Assembly (NCBI RefSeq): GCF_002895435.1
Contig: NZ_POYJ01000006.1
Coordinates: forward strand, 62,001-126,000
DNA from: Aquimarina sediminis
GTDB taxonomy: Bacteria; Bacteroidota; Bacteroidia; Flavobacteriales; Flavobacteriaceae
Length of the DNA stretch: 64,000 nt
Direction: 5' to 3'
The notes under the pieces are model-generated. The model saw nothing but the letters and a program-made list of their open reading frames with translations. It had not been told where the DNA came from and made no database searches. The position numbers and the translations under genes were made by a program. Positions 27,295 to 37,714 of the stretch are shown here, in pieces. How positions within the stretch are numbered: position 1 is the stretch's first letter; each line of letters opens with the position of its first letter.

Positions 27295-27831
27295 TTATTT
27301 AGTAAAACCTCTATAATACCACATTAAGGTTTCTACCTTTTTTTCCCACTTTTTTTGAGCCTCTTGATTTCTTGAATGATCTGTCTCTTCATCATATCTT
27401 TCTTGCATATTTATTCTCATTCTTTCAACTAACTTATACATCTTATTAAGATCTCTTCTTATATTTTTTCCTGCCTTATATTCTTTTAATCTCTTTCGCA
27501 TTATTCTGGCATGTAATTCAGAGATATCAAAATGCAACTGCTCGTGTGAAAGAAGGCTATCTGACATTTGTCCTCTTTTAACCCATGACAAAGAAGGGTA
27601 GCAAAAGCTATCTACCTGATAATTTAATTCGATCTCTCCTTTATCTTTACCATACGACCATTGATAAGTAATTCCTGTATTAACAGCCGAATCATAAGTA
27701 CTATTATGATCTGGTTTCCCTCTAAAATCAGACCAATCCAATTCACTTCTTTCTGTATACGAGAACTTACCTACATAACCATTGGTATTGGCAATAAATA
27801 AAAATAAAATAATAGTAATACACTTACTCAT
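27295..27831 (-). CDS. DUF922 family secreted protein (possible zinc protease)
   Basis: 178 residues from the ATG at 27831, giving signal peptide MSKCITIILFLFIANTNGYV; an ATG at 27843 would add four residues. The domain opens with SELDWSDFRGKPD, typical of DUF922. The candidate metal motif is LLSHEQLHFDISEL: HEQLH matches HExxH, and a Glu follows four residues later. The C-terminus is helical and basic. It is probably a periplasmic metalloprotein; proteolysis is predicted for the family but not proven. It shares its transcript with the DUF3820 gene. Confidence 0.8.
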   Translation of the reverse strand: MSKCITIILFLFIANTNGYVGKFSYTERSELDWSDFRGKPDHNSTYDSAVNTGITYQWSYGKDKGEIELNYQVDSFCYPSLSWVKRGQMSDSLLSHEQLHFDISELHARIMRKRLKEYKAGKNIRRDLNKMYKLVERMRINMQERYDEETDHSRNQEAQKKWEKKVETLMWYYRGFTK

Positions 27832-27843
27832 AATTGCAAACAA

Positions 27844-28249
27844 TTATGCCCAAATAAAAGTTATATCCTTGCCTATTACAGGTGCTAAAAGATACAATAT
27901 GGGGCAAATATTGTTAGCACTCTACAAAACAGCTTTTATTATAGTTTCTAAAGATGACATATGCACTTTTAACCATACACAACTTACAGAATCTATCCCT
28001 AATTCATTTTCCTATGTTTCCCTAAACAATTATAATGCCAGAGATCCCTAATTAAAAAAAAACTAAAAAAAGGCAACCTGAACAATATCAAAGATATATA
28101 AAAAAAACTTTTTTTTTTATCTATTAATATATGTTTTTACATAGTATTAGAAATATTCCCAAATTACAATACTAATACACCTTATATTTAATCTTTTTTC
28201 TCTAAATATTAGCCTAATATAACAATGTTTATTGAAATTTAAAAAAAAA
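27844..28249. other. Intergenic region, no clear gene
   Basis: About 400 bp of AT-rich sequence with several A and T runs (for example 28046-28115). A plus-strand open frame ending at 28051 overlaps the DUF922 gene, lacks a convincing start and has no recognisable features, so no gene is called here. Confidence 0.6.
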
Positions 28250-30412
28250 TTATTCGACTAAGGTCAATTTTAGATCATCATCAAATTTAATAAGGTAAGC
28301 AGCGTTATTATGATACCCTCCTATGAGTTTTTTGGAATACCTAAATTTGTTCTCGACATACTCTGTAGTCCCTTCAAAAGAAGCAGAGTGATAAAGGTCG
28401 TCTGCAGTTCCTAATCTCATCAAAACATCATATGCTATATCAAAGCCTCGGATAGCCCAATTATTAGGATCAACTCCATATTTTTCTTTATACTTTTTTG
28501 CAAATGGCGTAATTTTCACCTCTTCTTCCTCAATCCCTTTATCATCAAACTCTTTATCTACAGATGGATAATGCATATGTAATTTAGACAAGTGTTCATT
28601 TTTGATATTATCATTATCGAAGGCATTGTTCTTATCAGAAGTAAACAGAGTAATATCATAATCCTCTAGCTTAGCATTAAGCAATGGGATAACATTACTT
28701 ATCATAGCAACATCATTTGACTCCAGAAAAACCCAATTAGGTTTATTTTTACTTAGCACTTTATTAAGTCTCACTTCATAAAGATAATTTCCTTTTTCAA
28801 TCCTAGCAATCTTGGCTTCAGGAAATTTGGCGACTAATTTTTCTTTAATTTCTTTATACTTTGTTCCTTGCTGAACAATAATTATAATATTCTTATCTGT
28901 AGAATCCTTTTCTACAAAAGAGATTATCTTATCCTGCAATACTACATTTGTCGGTCTTGTCTGAAAAAAATTATCATACAAATCTGATTCTTTTCTCGAA
29001 GCAGGTGAAAATACTGGTGTGTTGTATTTTTTTAGTTCAGATGCAACAACCTCTGCATTAGTCTGATACAAAGGACCAATTACTACATCTGTGCTATCAA
29101 AATCATTTTCATTAACTATCTTTTTAAGATAATCCTTATTATTACCTTTTTGAGTATCAAAAACATTAAGTTCTGTGGTAATCCCTTTAGTTTTTGCAGA
29201 ATCTACGGCTATCAGAATTCCACTATAGAGATCTAATGCAATCCGAAGGCTTTGCTTGCTTTTAAGATATCCTTCTGTTTCTTTTCTTGCATCAAAATTT
29301 AAAGCATCTAAACTAAAAGGCAACATAATCGCTACCTTTTTCGGAGAAAAATTATATAGGTTATTCCCCAAATCAATATAATTTTCTTTAGTTAAACCTG
29401 TAACAACAGTTAGGGTATCTTTCGGGATTGTAATAACCATTCCGGCTTTCAAACCATCTCTTAAATATGGATTCATTTTAAACAATGAATCAGAGGAGAT
29501 ACCAGTACGGTGTAAGATACGAAAAATAGTTTCCTTTGGCTTAACCTCATACAACTCAAAACCTGGCTGTACAGCATCTTTTAAAGAAACAAAAACCGTA
29601 GTAGGAACCGTAATTTGCATTCCAACAGGAAAACCAGTCCCCATATTAGGATTAAGTTTTTCTAACTCACCTGTAGTAATCCCATGCCTTCTAGCGATAC
29701 CATACTTAGTATCTTTTGGCTGGATAGTATATCTGGTTGTCGTAGACAATCTGGTATTAGCTCCACCATCGATTACTTGATTGTTTGAAGAGTCATCTGC
29801 AAAGACGGGTATTCTTAATTTGTCTTTCTTCTTAATTTGTTCAGAATATAGTCTTTTATTATTCTTCTTTATATCCTCAACCGTAATTTTGTAAGTTTTA
29901 GCGATACCATACAAGGTTTCTTTTTTTCTTACTTTGTGCGTTATAAACCGCACAATTTTTCGTTCTTGGGGAACTGCTTTTAAACTATCTAGTATTTTAT
30001 TTTTCCCAACTTCGGAAACACCATCAATAGGAATGTTTTTTTCTTTATCAATTTTACCTACATTAAGAATTTGACCAATATTTATACCTTTGTCTGCTTC
30101 TGGATTAAGTAAATAGATAGTCTCTGTACTTATATTATATTTTTTAGATAAACTATATACCGTGTCATCTTTTTCTACGACATGTGTTTTATATTCTTGA
30201 TCATCTATCACTGGGATAGCCAAAATCTCACCTTCATTAATTCCACTTTTTGCTGTTGGATTTATTTTGTATATAGCTTCAGGAGTTACATTGTATCGTT
30301 TTGCTATTCTATATACATTTTCTCCTTTTTCTACCTTATGACTTTTATATTGCTGTGCATAAATTGATCCTGACATGATCAACAACAAAAAGATCAATAA
30401 AAACTTTTTCAT
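28250..30412 (-). CDS. LysM-repeat protein with type 1 periplasmic-binding-like domain
   Basis: 720 residues with signal peptide MKKFLLIFLLLIMSGSIYAQ. Five LysM peptidoglycan-binding units of about 45 residues follow (starting near 22, 72, 156, 226, 281; for example HKVEKGENVYRIAKRYNVTP). The C-terminal half (about 358-720) resembles a type 1 periplasmic-binding or Leu/Ile/Val receptor fold: KKVAIMLPFSLDA, VVIGPLYQTNAEVV, NTPVFSPAS. It probably binds cell wall and senses or captures a ligand in the periplasm. It is directly downstream of guaA (56 bp), an arrangement common in Flavobacteriia. Confidence 0.88.
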   Translation of the reverse strand: MKKFLLIFLLLIMSGSIYAQQYKSHKVEKGENVYRIAKRYNVTPEAIYKINPTAKSGINEGEILAIPVIDDQEYKTHVVEKDDTVYSLSKKYNISTETIYLLNPEADKGINIGQILNVGKIDKEKNIPIDGVSEVGKNKILDSLKAVPQERKIVRFITHKVRKKETLYGIAKTYKITVEDIKKNNKRLYSEQIKKKDKLRIPVFADDSSNNQVIDGGANTRLSTTTRYTIQPKDTKYGIARRHGITTGELEKLNPNMGTGFPVGMQITVPTTVFVSLKDAVQPGFELYEVKPKETIFRILHRTGISSDSLFKMNPYLRDGLKAGMVITIPKDTLTVVTGLTKENYIDLGNNLYNFSPKKVAIMLPFSLDALNFDARKETEGYLKSKQSLRIALDLYSGILIAVDSAKTKGITTELNVFDTQKGNNKDYLKKIVNENDFDSTDVVIGPLYQTNAEVVASELKKYNTPVFSPASRKESDLYDNFFQTRPTNVVLQDKIISFVEKDSTDKNIIIIVQQGTKYKEIKEKLVAKFPEAKIARIEKGNYLYEVRLNKVLSKNKPNWVFLESNDVAMISNVIPLLNAKLEDYDITLFTSDKNNAFDNDNIKNEHLSKLHMHYPSVDKEFDDKGIEEEEVKITPFAKKYKEKYGVDPNNWAIRGFDIAYDVLMRLGTADDLYHSASFEGTTEYVENKFRYSKKLIGGYHNNAAYLIKFDDDLKLTLVE

Positions 30413-30468
30413 GTATTTATCTAATTTATTTTTTTATTCCCCTTAATTCCTAATTCAACTAAATCCAA

Positions 30469-31998
30469 TCATTCCCATTCTATCGTTGCGGGAGGCTTAG
30501 AACTAATATCATATACTACTCTATTAACGCCTTTTACTCTGTTTATTATTGTATTAGAAGTTTTTTGTAGAAATTCGTATGGAAGGTTTACCCAATCTGC
30601 TGTCATTCCATCTGTACTTTCTACAGCTCTTAAAGCAACGCAATTTTCATAGGTTCGCTCATCTCCCATTACACCAACACTTTGTACTGGCAACAAAATT
30701 GCACCGGCTTGCCATACTTTATTATACAATCCACTTTCTTTCAGTCCATTTATAAAAATAGCATCAACCTCTTGTAATATATTAACTTTCTCTGGAGTAA
30801 TATCTCCCAAAATACGTATTGCCAATCCTGGGCCAGGAAAAGGATGTCTTCCTAATAATTCTGGATCAAGTCCCATCGAAGCTCCAACTCTACGCACCTC
30901 ATCTTTAAATAGCATACGTAATGGTTCGACTACTTCTAGTTTCATAAAATCGGGTAATCCCCCTACATTATGATGAGATTTGATGGTTGCAGAAGGTCCG
31001 TTAACCGATACTGACTCAATAACGTCTGGATAAATTGTACCTTGTCCTAACCATTTTGCATTATCTATTTTATGCGCTTCATCATCAAAAACTTCAATAA
31101 AAATCTTTCCAATAATTTTTCGTTTCCCTTCTGGGTCACTTTCTCCTGCAAGAGCATCCAAAAAGCGTGCCGAAGCATCTACACCTTTTACATTAAGCCC
31201 CATACCTTCGTATTGTTTTAATACAGAAGAGAATTCATTTTTTCGAAGTAATCCGTTATTTACAAAAATACAGTGCAGGTTTTCTCCTATAGCTTTATGC
31301 AATAATACAGCCGCAACTGTAGAGTCCACACCACCACTTAAACCTAACACTACTTTATCATTTCCTAGCTTAGCTTTAAGGTCAGCTACCGTAGCATCTA
31401 CAAAAGAATCGGGAGTCCAATCGGGAGTTACATCTGCAATTTTGATCAAAAAGTTTTCCAGAAGTTTTTTTCCATCTGTAGAATGATATACTTCGGGATG
31501 AAATTGAATAGCATAAGTATCTTCATTTTCGATTCTATATGCTGCATTCTCTACATCATTTGTACTTGCTAACCGTACTGCTCCTGTAGGTAATTTTTTT
31601 ATAGTATCACTATGACTCATCCATACTTGAGAGCCTATTGCAATGTTTTCGAAAAACTGCTCATCTTTCTCTACAAAAGATAAATTTGCTCTACCATATT
31701 CTCTCGTATTAGAAGGAGCAACTTCTCCTCCGCTAAAATGAGCCAGGTATTGAGCTCCATAACAGACCGCTAGCAGAGGTTTCTTACCTCTAATCTCTGA
31801 TAAATCCGGATGTGGAGCATCTTCTCCTCTAACAGAGAAAGGCGAACCTGATAGGATTACTGCCTTAAAATCTGATACGTTTTCTGGTAGGTTATTAAAA
31901 GGGTGTATTTCGCAATACATATTTAACTCTCTCACCCTTCTTGCGATGAGTTGAGTATATTGCGATCCAAAATCTAAAATAAGTACGTTGTTTTGCAT
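30469..31998 (-). CDS. guaA: GMP synthase (glutamine-hydrolysing)
   Basis: 509 residues from [13 protein letters not shown]. The longer frame to 32055 is rejected because the -7 promoter element lies inside it. The class I glutamine amidotransferase domain has nucleophile Cys79 (AVCYGAQ) and the His/Glu pair in QFHPEVYHS. The ATP pyrophosphatase P-loop is [10 protein letters not shown]. The C-terminal dimerisation domain ends KPPATIEWE. It aminates XMP to GMP using glutamine and ATP. It probably heads a transcript that includes the LysM gene. Confidence 0.97.
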   Translation of the reverse strand: MQNNVLILDFGSQYTQLIARRVRELNMYCEIHPFNNLPENVSDFKAVILSGSPFSVRGEDAPHPDLSEIRGKKPLLAVCYGAQYLAHFSGGEVAPSNTREYGRANLSFVEKDEQFFENIAIGSQVWMSHSDTIKKLPTGAVRLASTNDVENAAYRIENEDTYAIQFHPEVYHSTDGKKLLENFLIKIADVTPDWTPDSFVDATVADLKAKLGNDKVVLGLSGGVDSTVAAVLLHKAIGENLHCIFVNNGLLRKNEFSSVLKQYEGMGLNVKGVDASARFLDALAGESDPEGKRKIIGKIFIEVFDDEAHKIDNAKWLGQGTIYPDVIESVSVNGPSATIKSHHNVGGLPDFMKLEVVEPLRMLFKDEVRRVGASMGLDPELLGRHPFPGPGLAIRILGDITPEKVNILQEVDAIFINGLKESGLYNKVWQAGAILLPVQSVGVMGDERTYENCVALRAVESTDGMTADWVNLPYEFLQKTSNTIINRVKGVNRVVYDISSKPPATIEWE

Positions 31999-32001
31999 AG
32001 G

Positions 32002-32009
32002 CAAAAATA
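32002..32009 (-). promoter_or_regulatory. -7 element TAttTTTG of guaA
   Basis: On the minus strand TATTTTTG ends 3 bp before the guaA ATG (31998), implying a leaderless or nearly leaderless mRNA. Confidence 0.5.
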
Positions 32010-32151
32010 AAATTAAATTATAACCCCCGAAATCCTTTTTTGGAATAATTTTCAATAATATTTCTAATTCATTTTTACTGAGCTTTATACTTCTGTAAAA
32101 AAAAACCTATATACTTACATTTTCACAGCAATTATTCTACGTTTTTAACTT

Positions 32152-32182
32152 TTGTTAACCCGTATAAAATCATGTAACTTTA
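32152..32182 (+). promoter_or_regulatory. Promoter of the PNPOx-like gene
   Basis: TTG at 32152-32154, a 20-bp spacer, then TAacTTTa (32175-32182), one base from consensus and 14 bp before the ATG at 32197. It supports the later start codon. Confidence 0.5.
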
Positions 32183-32196
32183 AGAAAAAATATTCT

Positions 32197-32742
32197 ATGA
32201 CAAGAATTATCTTTTCTTCTATTATAAACGATTTTAAAAATGCGATTGATATTTCTAGTCACCCTTTTAGGCATTTCACCTTAGCAACATCTGATATTGA
32301 TGGCAACCCCAGAATGAGAACTGTTGTACTACGTAAGATTGATGAAATGTTAAACCTGACCATATATACTGATAAAAGGTCTAAAAAAATCACACATATT
32401 AGTAAAGATAACTCAGTTAGCCTATTATTTTCTGATACAGAAAGGTCTCTTCAGGTCTCTCTCCTTGCCAAAGCCGAAATCATCACAAATGATAAAATAT
32501 TACAATCTATGTGGAGGCAAGTTCCTAAAAAATTAAAAAAAGAGTATACCTCACAAGTACTTCTGGAGAAAGAAACCAAAAATACTGCTTCTATAGACTA
32601 CCTAGAAAGAAAACACTCTTTTTCTGTAATAACATTGAGTCCGTATCATATTGAATATCTTCGTTTAAAAAGACCAGATCACACACGTGTGCTCTTTAAA
32701 AAGGAAAATAACAGCTGGAGAAGTACCTATTTTACATCTTGA
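32197..32742 (+). CDS. Pyridoxamine 5'-phosphate oxidase-like FMN-binding protein
   Basis: 181 residues from the ATG at 32197. FRHFTLATSDIDGNPRMRTVVLRKID is the N-terminal beta-barrel of the PNPOx-like split barrel, and TIYTDKRSKKITHI is the FMN phosphate-binding region. The C-terminal part (YLRLKRPDHTRVLF) differs from the PLP-binding C-terminus of true PdxH, so it is more likely an Alr4036/general-stress-type flavoprotein of unknown substrate. It is divergent from guaA and monocistronic. Confidence 0.8.
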   Translation: MTRIIFSSIINDFKNAIDISSHPFRHFTLATSDIDGNPRMRTVVLRKIDEMLNLTIYTDKRSKKITHISKDNSVSLLFSDTERSLQVSLLAKAEIITNDKILQSMWRQVPKKLKKEYTSQVLLEKETKNTASIDYLERKHSFSVITLSPYHIEYLRLKRPDHTRVLFKKENNSWRSTYFTS

Positions 32743-33000
32743 TCTTAAAATACTATCCCTGTTTCTATAAATATCTAAACTGATATCTCCACAATAGAAT
32801 GCTTACACCACCAATTCATTTGATTCATTCATTATTTTTTTAATAGTATTTTACAACTATAGATTTGATAAAAATCCTGAATCCTCCATCTAAGCAAAAC
32901 AACCACTCATCGTCACTTAATTGTTTTCTATCGATATTAATATTATAAGCAGTTAAATCGTTTTAAATTTATCCCATAAACCTCTTAAACCCCAATTGTG

Positions 33001-33327
33001 ATGAACTTTTTTACTTTTAAACTTTTTATAATACTTATCCTTCTTTCTAATCCCAAATGTTTTGCAAACAACACCGAATATTCTACAAAAATCTCTAATC
33101 CATCATTCCCTTCTATTACCACAAAAACAGCTGACAACCCAATATTTAAAAGTAAGACACCTAATTCTAAATTCCCTAAAAAAAATGAAGCTCTTACAAT
33201 CTCTATTCTAGAATTTATAAGAAAACACACGGATCCCTATAGAAAGAAAAATGAAGCTCAAGGCAGCTGGATCAAAAGCACCAAGTGGATTAAAAATCCT
33301 AACTGGATTAAAAAAGAACTTGTTTAA
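33001..33327 (+). CDS. Small secreted basic protein with WIK repeats
   Basis: 108 residues from the ATG at 33001. The signal peptide MNFFTFKLFIILILLSNPK is followed by CFAN, so it is probably exported. The mature part is low-complexity, Ser/Thr/Pro/Lys-rich, with no recognisable domain. The C-terminus carries three closely spaced WIK motifs (SWIK, KWIK, NWIK) in a strongly basic segment. Function unknown. A minus-strand open frame over the same bases has no signal peptide and is judged a shadow. Confidence 0.5.
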   Translation: MNFFTFKLFIILILLSNPKCFANNTEYSTKISNPSFPSITTKTADNPIFKSKTPNSKFPKKNEALTISILEFIRKHTDPYRKKNEAQGSWIKSTKWIKNPNWIKKELV

Positions 33328-33410
33328 CTACAAAACCAGAATGAATATATGATTAAAATTATACTTATATAACATCATTTACATTTACGCAATACAAAAA
33401 AAATCACCTA

Positions 33411-35012
33411 TTAATTCTTTAGAATCAAAAACTCGCCCTTTAACGGATCTAAATACTCAACTAACATTGGAATTAGCGAGGCACCATATTCCAAATAAAG
33501 TTCTGTAAAGTTTTGATTACGCTCTTGTAAGCTCTGATTTGGAAAAAGTTCATTTTGTAACGTTGTCAATCGTTTTACATGGTCACTTAACTTACGCCTT
33601 TGAGCTTTGAGTAATCGTTTTTCTAAAGTTTTTAATCCCTTAAGTTGTTTTACCTCTTGGGCTTTTACTGCCTTATAAAAAGTAACATCTGTCTGGTTAG
33701 CCAGCTCATACATCACTTCAAACTGTTCTTTTAAATATTTGCGTTGAGGATCAAAATTAATATCAATATTAGATATCCTGCGTACTTTTCTATTTATTAA
33801 TTCGTGTTGTTTTAAAAACAACTCTATATCTGACACATTAAGTTTCTCTATTTTTTCTGCCTGTTTTTTGGTTTGTATCAAAACTGAATTACGTAGTAAT
33901 AACATTGGAAAAGCAACCTGCATTTCTTTAAAATAATCTTTCAGCTCCAACCAATATGCCAGCTCTCCCCCTCCTCCAATATAGCAGAGATTAGGTAAAA
34001 TAACTTCTTGATACAAAGGGCGCATCATTACATTAGGACTAAATTTTTCTGGAGATGTACCGAGCTCTTTTAGGATTTCACTTTCGCTCCAGGAGATTTC
34101 TGTTTCGTTTACATAATATTTTTCTTCTTTTTTGACAATCCTTTCTCGTAGCCCTTCTCCCAAGTAAAACAAATTAATTTCTCGGGGGTTTACCTGTACC
34201 TTATATCCTTCTGCTTCTAATTTTTTTGCCTTAGGTAATACATTAGTATATGCAGCTTGCATTGTTAATTCCTTTTCTACAAATGGAATAAACATCCTTT
34301 TTAACTCTCTATCATCTCCATCTACAATAACTAGCCCATATTCCTTAAATAACTCATTAGCCAAATATCGCGTAGCTTCAGCAAGATTAGTATGCTGTAG
34401 ATAAGCTTCTTTAAACAAAGATTTAAGCTGTTCTGCATTTTTTCCTACCCCTATTTCAGAAGAAAAAATCTCAAAAACTTTATCTAACCCTTCTGTATCA
34501 AAAATTCCTACAGCTCCACCATCCTCTTTATTCCAACGTATTTTTTTCCCAAAAAGATTAAAATAATTAATCTCTTCAAAATCATGATCTTCTGTTGCCA
34601 TCCAATACACAGGAACAAAATCATAATCAGGGTACTTCTCTTTTAAAATTTTAGTAAGGTTTATTGTTGAAATTATTTTATACAAAAAATATAATGGCCC
34701 TGTAAAAAGGTTTAGTTGGTGCCCTGTAACAACAGTAAAAGTTGTTGATTTCTCTAATGATTTTATATTTTCATAAGTACGATCAGAACAAACGGTAGAA
34801 TTATACTGCTTCCTTAATGCTTGCACCAGTACTTCTCTATTCTGATCAGGGAATGATTCTTCTTTTTCTTTAATTTGATCTTTAAAGTTTTCTATTTTAG
34901 GAAAACGATTATAAAATGGTTTCAATTCGGGTTTTTGATCCAAATAGTCACAAATCAGAGATGAAAAATAATTCGTATCACGAAACGGAATACAGTCACT
35001 GGGCATAAACAT
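33411..35012 (-). CDS. bshC: Bacillithiol biosynthesis cysteine-adding enzyme BshC
   Basis: 533 residues; an ATG two codons later (35006) is an alternative start. The Rossmann-like core has TVVTGHQLNLFTGPLYFLYKI, VPVYWMATEDHDFEEIN and, further on, YIGGGGELAYWLEL. A helical coiled-coil arm spans about 400-500. BshC joins cysteine to glucosaminyl-malate to form bacillithiol, a low-molecular-weight thiol also used by many Bacteroidota. bshA and bshB are not in this window. The gene stands alone. Confidence 0.93.
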   Translation of the reverse strand: MFMPSDCIPFRDTNYFSSLICDYLDQKPELKPFYNRFPKIENFKDQIKEKEESFPDQNREVLVQALRKQYNSTVCSDRTYENIKSLEKSTTFTVVTGHQLNLFTGPLYFLYKIISTINLTKILKEKYPDYDFVPVYWMATEDHDFEEINYFNLFGKKIRWNKEDGGAVGIFDTEGLDKVFEIFSSEIGVGKNAEQLKSLFKEAYLQHTNLAEATRYLANELFKEYGLVIVDGDDRELKRMFIPFVEKELTMQAAYTNVLPKAKKLEAEGYKVQVNPREINLFYLGEGLRERIVKKEEKYYVNETEISWSESEILKELGTSPEKFSPNVMMRPLYQEVILPNLCYIGGGGELAYWLELKDYFKEMQVAFPMLLLRNSVLIQTKKQAEKIEKLNVSDIELFLKQHELINRKVRRISNIDINFDPQRKYLKEQFEVMYELANQTDVTFYKAVKAQEVKQLKGLKTLEKRLLKAQRRKLSDHVKRLTTLQNELFPNQSLQERNQNFTELYLEYGASLIPMLVEYLDPLKGEFLILKN

Positions 35013-35222
35013 TTTTTTTGAGAGGTTAAATATACATCAGATTGTCATTTCATTTATTTTTTTATATTTTTTTTAATATTAAGCTCCATTTTATAGTTAA
35101 AAAGCTTTCAAATCATACTTTTCTTAGTTATAGATTATTTCAAATCCTAAATTTTAGTTAATACAGATTATATCCTAAAGATAACTCGGTATTTTACCAT
35201 TTTAAAATGAATTCTTCAGTCA

Positions 35223-37703
35223 ATGAAAAAACTAATCATCTCACTTTTTGTCGTAACGACATGCTTAACTTACTCTCAAAACAATTTACAATCTCCTTCA
35301 GAATTTTTAGGATATAACATTGGTGACCAATTTACACGCCATGCAGATGTTGTAAATTATTTTAACCATATTGCCAATCACTCCAATATGGTCACTTATC
35401 ATACGTACGGAAAAACAAACGAACGTAGGTCATTAACATATGCAATAGTCTCTTCTGAAGAGAATTTAAAAAATATTGAAAACATAAGGCTTGATAATCT
35501 AAAAAATATTGGTCTTGCTGAGGGTACTTCTAATCCTGAAATTGCAATAGTTTGGTTAAGTTATAATGTCCATGGTAATGAAGCATCTGGTACTGAGGCT
35601 GCCATGAAAACTGTTTATGAACTGATCACAAACAAAACTGCTTGGTTACAAAATACAGTGGTTATCATAGATCCCTGTATCAACCCAGATGGACGTGACC
35701 GCTATGTAAATTGGTACAACCAAGTAAAAGCCACTCCATATCAGACTGATCAATCTGCCTCAGAGCACAATGAACCTTGGCCAGGAGGAAGACCAAATCA
35801 CTATCTATTTGATCTTAATCGTGATTGGGCTTGGGCAACTCAGGTGGAGTCTCGACAACGATTAAAAATATATAATGACTGGATGCCTCATATACATGTA
35901 GATTTTCATGAACAAGGGATTAATGAACCATATTATTTTGCTCCTGCTGCAGAGCCTTTTCATGAAATTATAACGCCGTGGCAGAAAGATTTTCAGACTC
36001 AAATCGGAAAAAATCATGCTAGATATTTTGATGCGGAAGGATGGTTGTTTTTTACCCGAGAACGTTTTGATCTACTATATCCTAGCTACGGAGATACCTA
36101 TCCTACTTTTATGGGAGCTATCGGAATGACCTATGAACAAGCAGGACATGGTCGGGCAGGTTTAGGTATTCAAACTGATGAAGGTTATATTCTAACCTTA
36201 AAAGACAGAGCCTTACATCATACTACAACAGGGTTATCTACTGTAGAAATATCATCTCAACAAGCCGTAAAACTTAATACTGAGTTTAAAAAATTCTTTA
36301 CCAATTCTAATCAGAAATACAAAAGTTATGTCCTAAAAGGAGAAGCTGATAAAATTAACTCCTTAACAAGCTTACTAGACAAACATCAAATTAAATATGG
36401 GTTTACCAATGCTGCAAAGGTATCTGGTTTTAGTTTTAAAGAAAATAAGCAAGGGAGTATGAATGCAAAAGGAGCACTAGTTGTAAGTACAAACCAACCC
36501 AAAGGTAAAATGGTAAAAGTACTTTTTGAACCTGATGCCAAACTAAATGATCCCCTCACCTATGATATTACTGCCTGGAGTGTTCCTCATGCCTATGGAT
36601 TAGATGCTATCGCTTCTACTACACTGGTTTCTACCGATGGAAACAGAAAAGAAAACACCTTTAATAACACAATAAACCCTAATGGTCCAGGCTATATTGC
36701 CAAATGGAATAGTATAAACGATGCTGCCTTTATGGCTGATTTACTAAAACATAATATTAGAGTCCGTTTTAGTGAGAAAGATTTTAGTAATGGCTCAGAA
36801 AATTTTAAAAAAGGAAGCCTTATCATTACCAAAAGTGATAATCGTAAGAATAAAAACTATGATACAGAAGTTGTCGATATTGCGAATAAGCATAACCGAA
36901 AATTATATACTTCTTCAACCAGTTTTGCAACCAAAGGTGTAGACTTTGGCTCTCCAGACGTAAAACTGATCAACAATCAAAAAATCGCAGTCCTTAAAGG
37001 TGACTACACTTCTTCTTTGAGCTATGGTGAAATTTGGTATTTCTTTGAACAGCAACTTAAATTTCCTACGACATCAATAGATACTAAATATTTTAAAAAC
37101 ATAAATCTTAATCAATATGATGTTCTCATACTACCAAATGGGTATTACGATGGGTATTTTGACAAAAACATTTTGAATAAATTAAAAGAATGGGTCAGTC
37201 AAGGAGGAAAAATAATTGCTCTTGCCAATGCAGTAAATACATTTGTTGATAAAGAAGGGTTTGATCTCAAAAAAAATAAATCTGATAAAAAGGAAAAAGA
37301 TTCTATTGGTAACCTAACCCCTTATGATCAACGAGAACGTGCAAGTGTAACAGATTTTATTACAGGAAGTATTTTTAAAACCAAAGTAGATTCGTCTCAT
37401 CCAATGGCTTTTGGGTATAACGATACATACTTTAGTTTGAAACTAGGAAGTGATTCTTTAAAATTCTTAAAAAACGGATATAATGTAGCATACATAGAGC
37501 AACAACAAAAAGTGTCAGGGTTTGCTGGTAACGATGCTCTAAAAGGTTTGGGCAACTCACTCATTTTTGGCGAAACAAGAATAGGTAATGGAAGTATTAT
37601 TTATATGGTAGACAACCCTTTGTTTAGATCCTTCTGGGAAAACGGGAAGCTTTTCTTTGTAAATGCTATCTTCTTTGCAAATAACAATAAATTTAGAATT
37701 TAA
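35223..37703 (+). CDS. Secreted M14 family zinc carboxypeptidase-like metallopeptidase
   Basis: 826 residues with signal peptide MKKLIISLFVVTTCLTYSQ. Zinc ligands of M14: H117 and E120 in VHGNEASGTEA, and a third His in HIHVDFHEQG (H225 or H229). PCINPDGRDRYVNWYN is the substrate-binding NPDG region. A C-terminal half with a class I glutamine-amidotransferase-like fold follows (LPNGYYDGYFD, GGKIIALANA), as in other large Bacteroidota M14 proteins. It probably trims peptides in the periplasm or outside. The M3 peptidase gene starts 11 bp after, so the two form an operon. Confidence 0.9.
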   Translation: MKKLIISLFVVTTCLTYSQNNLQSPSEFLGYNIGDQFTRHADVVNYFNHIANHSNMVTYHTYGKTNERRSLTYAIVSSEENLKNIENIRLDNLKNIGLAEGTSNPEIAIVWLSYNVHGNEASGTEAAMKTVYELITNKTAWLQNTVVIIDPCINPDGRDRYVNWYNQVKATPYQTDQSASEHNEPWPGGRPNHYLFDLNRDWAWATQVESRQRLKIYNDWMPHIHVDFHEQGINEPYYFAPAAEPFHEIITPWQKDFQTQIGKNHARYFDAEGWLFFTRERFDLLYPSYGDTYPTFMGAIGMTYEQAGHGRAGLGIQTDEGYILTLKDRALHHTTTGLSTVEISSQQAVKLNTEFKKFFTNSNQKYKSYVLKGEADKINSLTSLLDKHQIKYGFTNAAKVSGFSFKENKQGSMNAKGALVVSTNQPKGKMVKVLFEPDAKLNDPLTYDITAWSVPHAYGLDAIASTTLVSTDGNRKENTFNNTINPNGPGYIAKWNSINDAAFMADLLKHNIRVRFSEKDFSNGSENFKKGSLIITKSDNRKNKNYDTEVVDIANKHNRKLYTSSTSFATKGVDFGSPDVKLINNQKIAVLKGDYTSSLSYGEIWYFFEQQLKFPTTSIDTKYFKNINLNQYDVLILPNGYYDGYFDKNILNKLKEWVSQGGKIIALANAVNTFVDKEGFDLKKNKSDKKEKDSIGNLTPYDQRERASVTDFITGSIFKTKVDSSHPMAFGYNDTYFSLKLGSDSLKFLKNGYNVAYIEQQQKVSGFAGNDALKGLGNSLIFGETRIGNGSIIYMVDNPLFRSFWENGKLFFVNAIFFANNNKFRI

Positions 37704-37714
37704 ATTAAATAACC

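Noticed and set aside
27782..28051. Plus-strand frame of 89 codons
   Set aside because: Overlaps the DUF922 gene antisense, with no signal peptide or domain; composition like non-coding AT-rich DNA.
32985..33230. Minus-strand frame of 81 codons
   Set aside because: The opposite strand carries a signal-peptide-bearing frame over the same bases, which is the better candidate.
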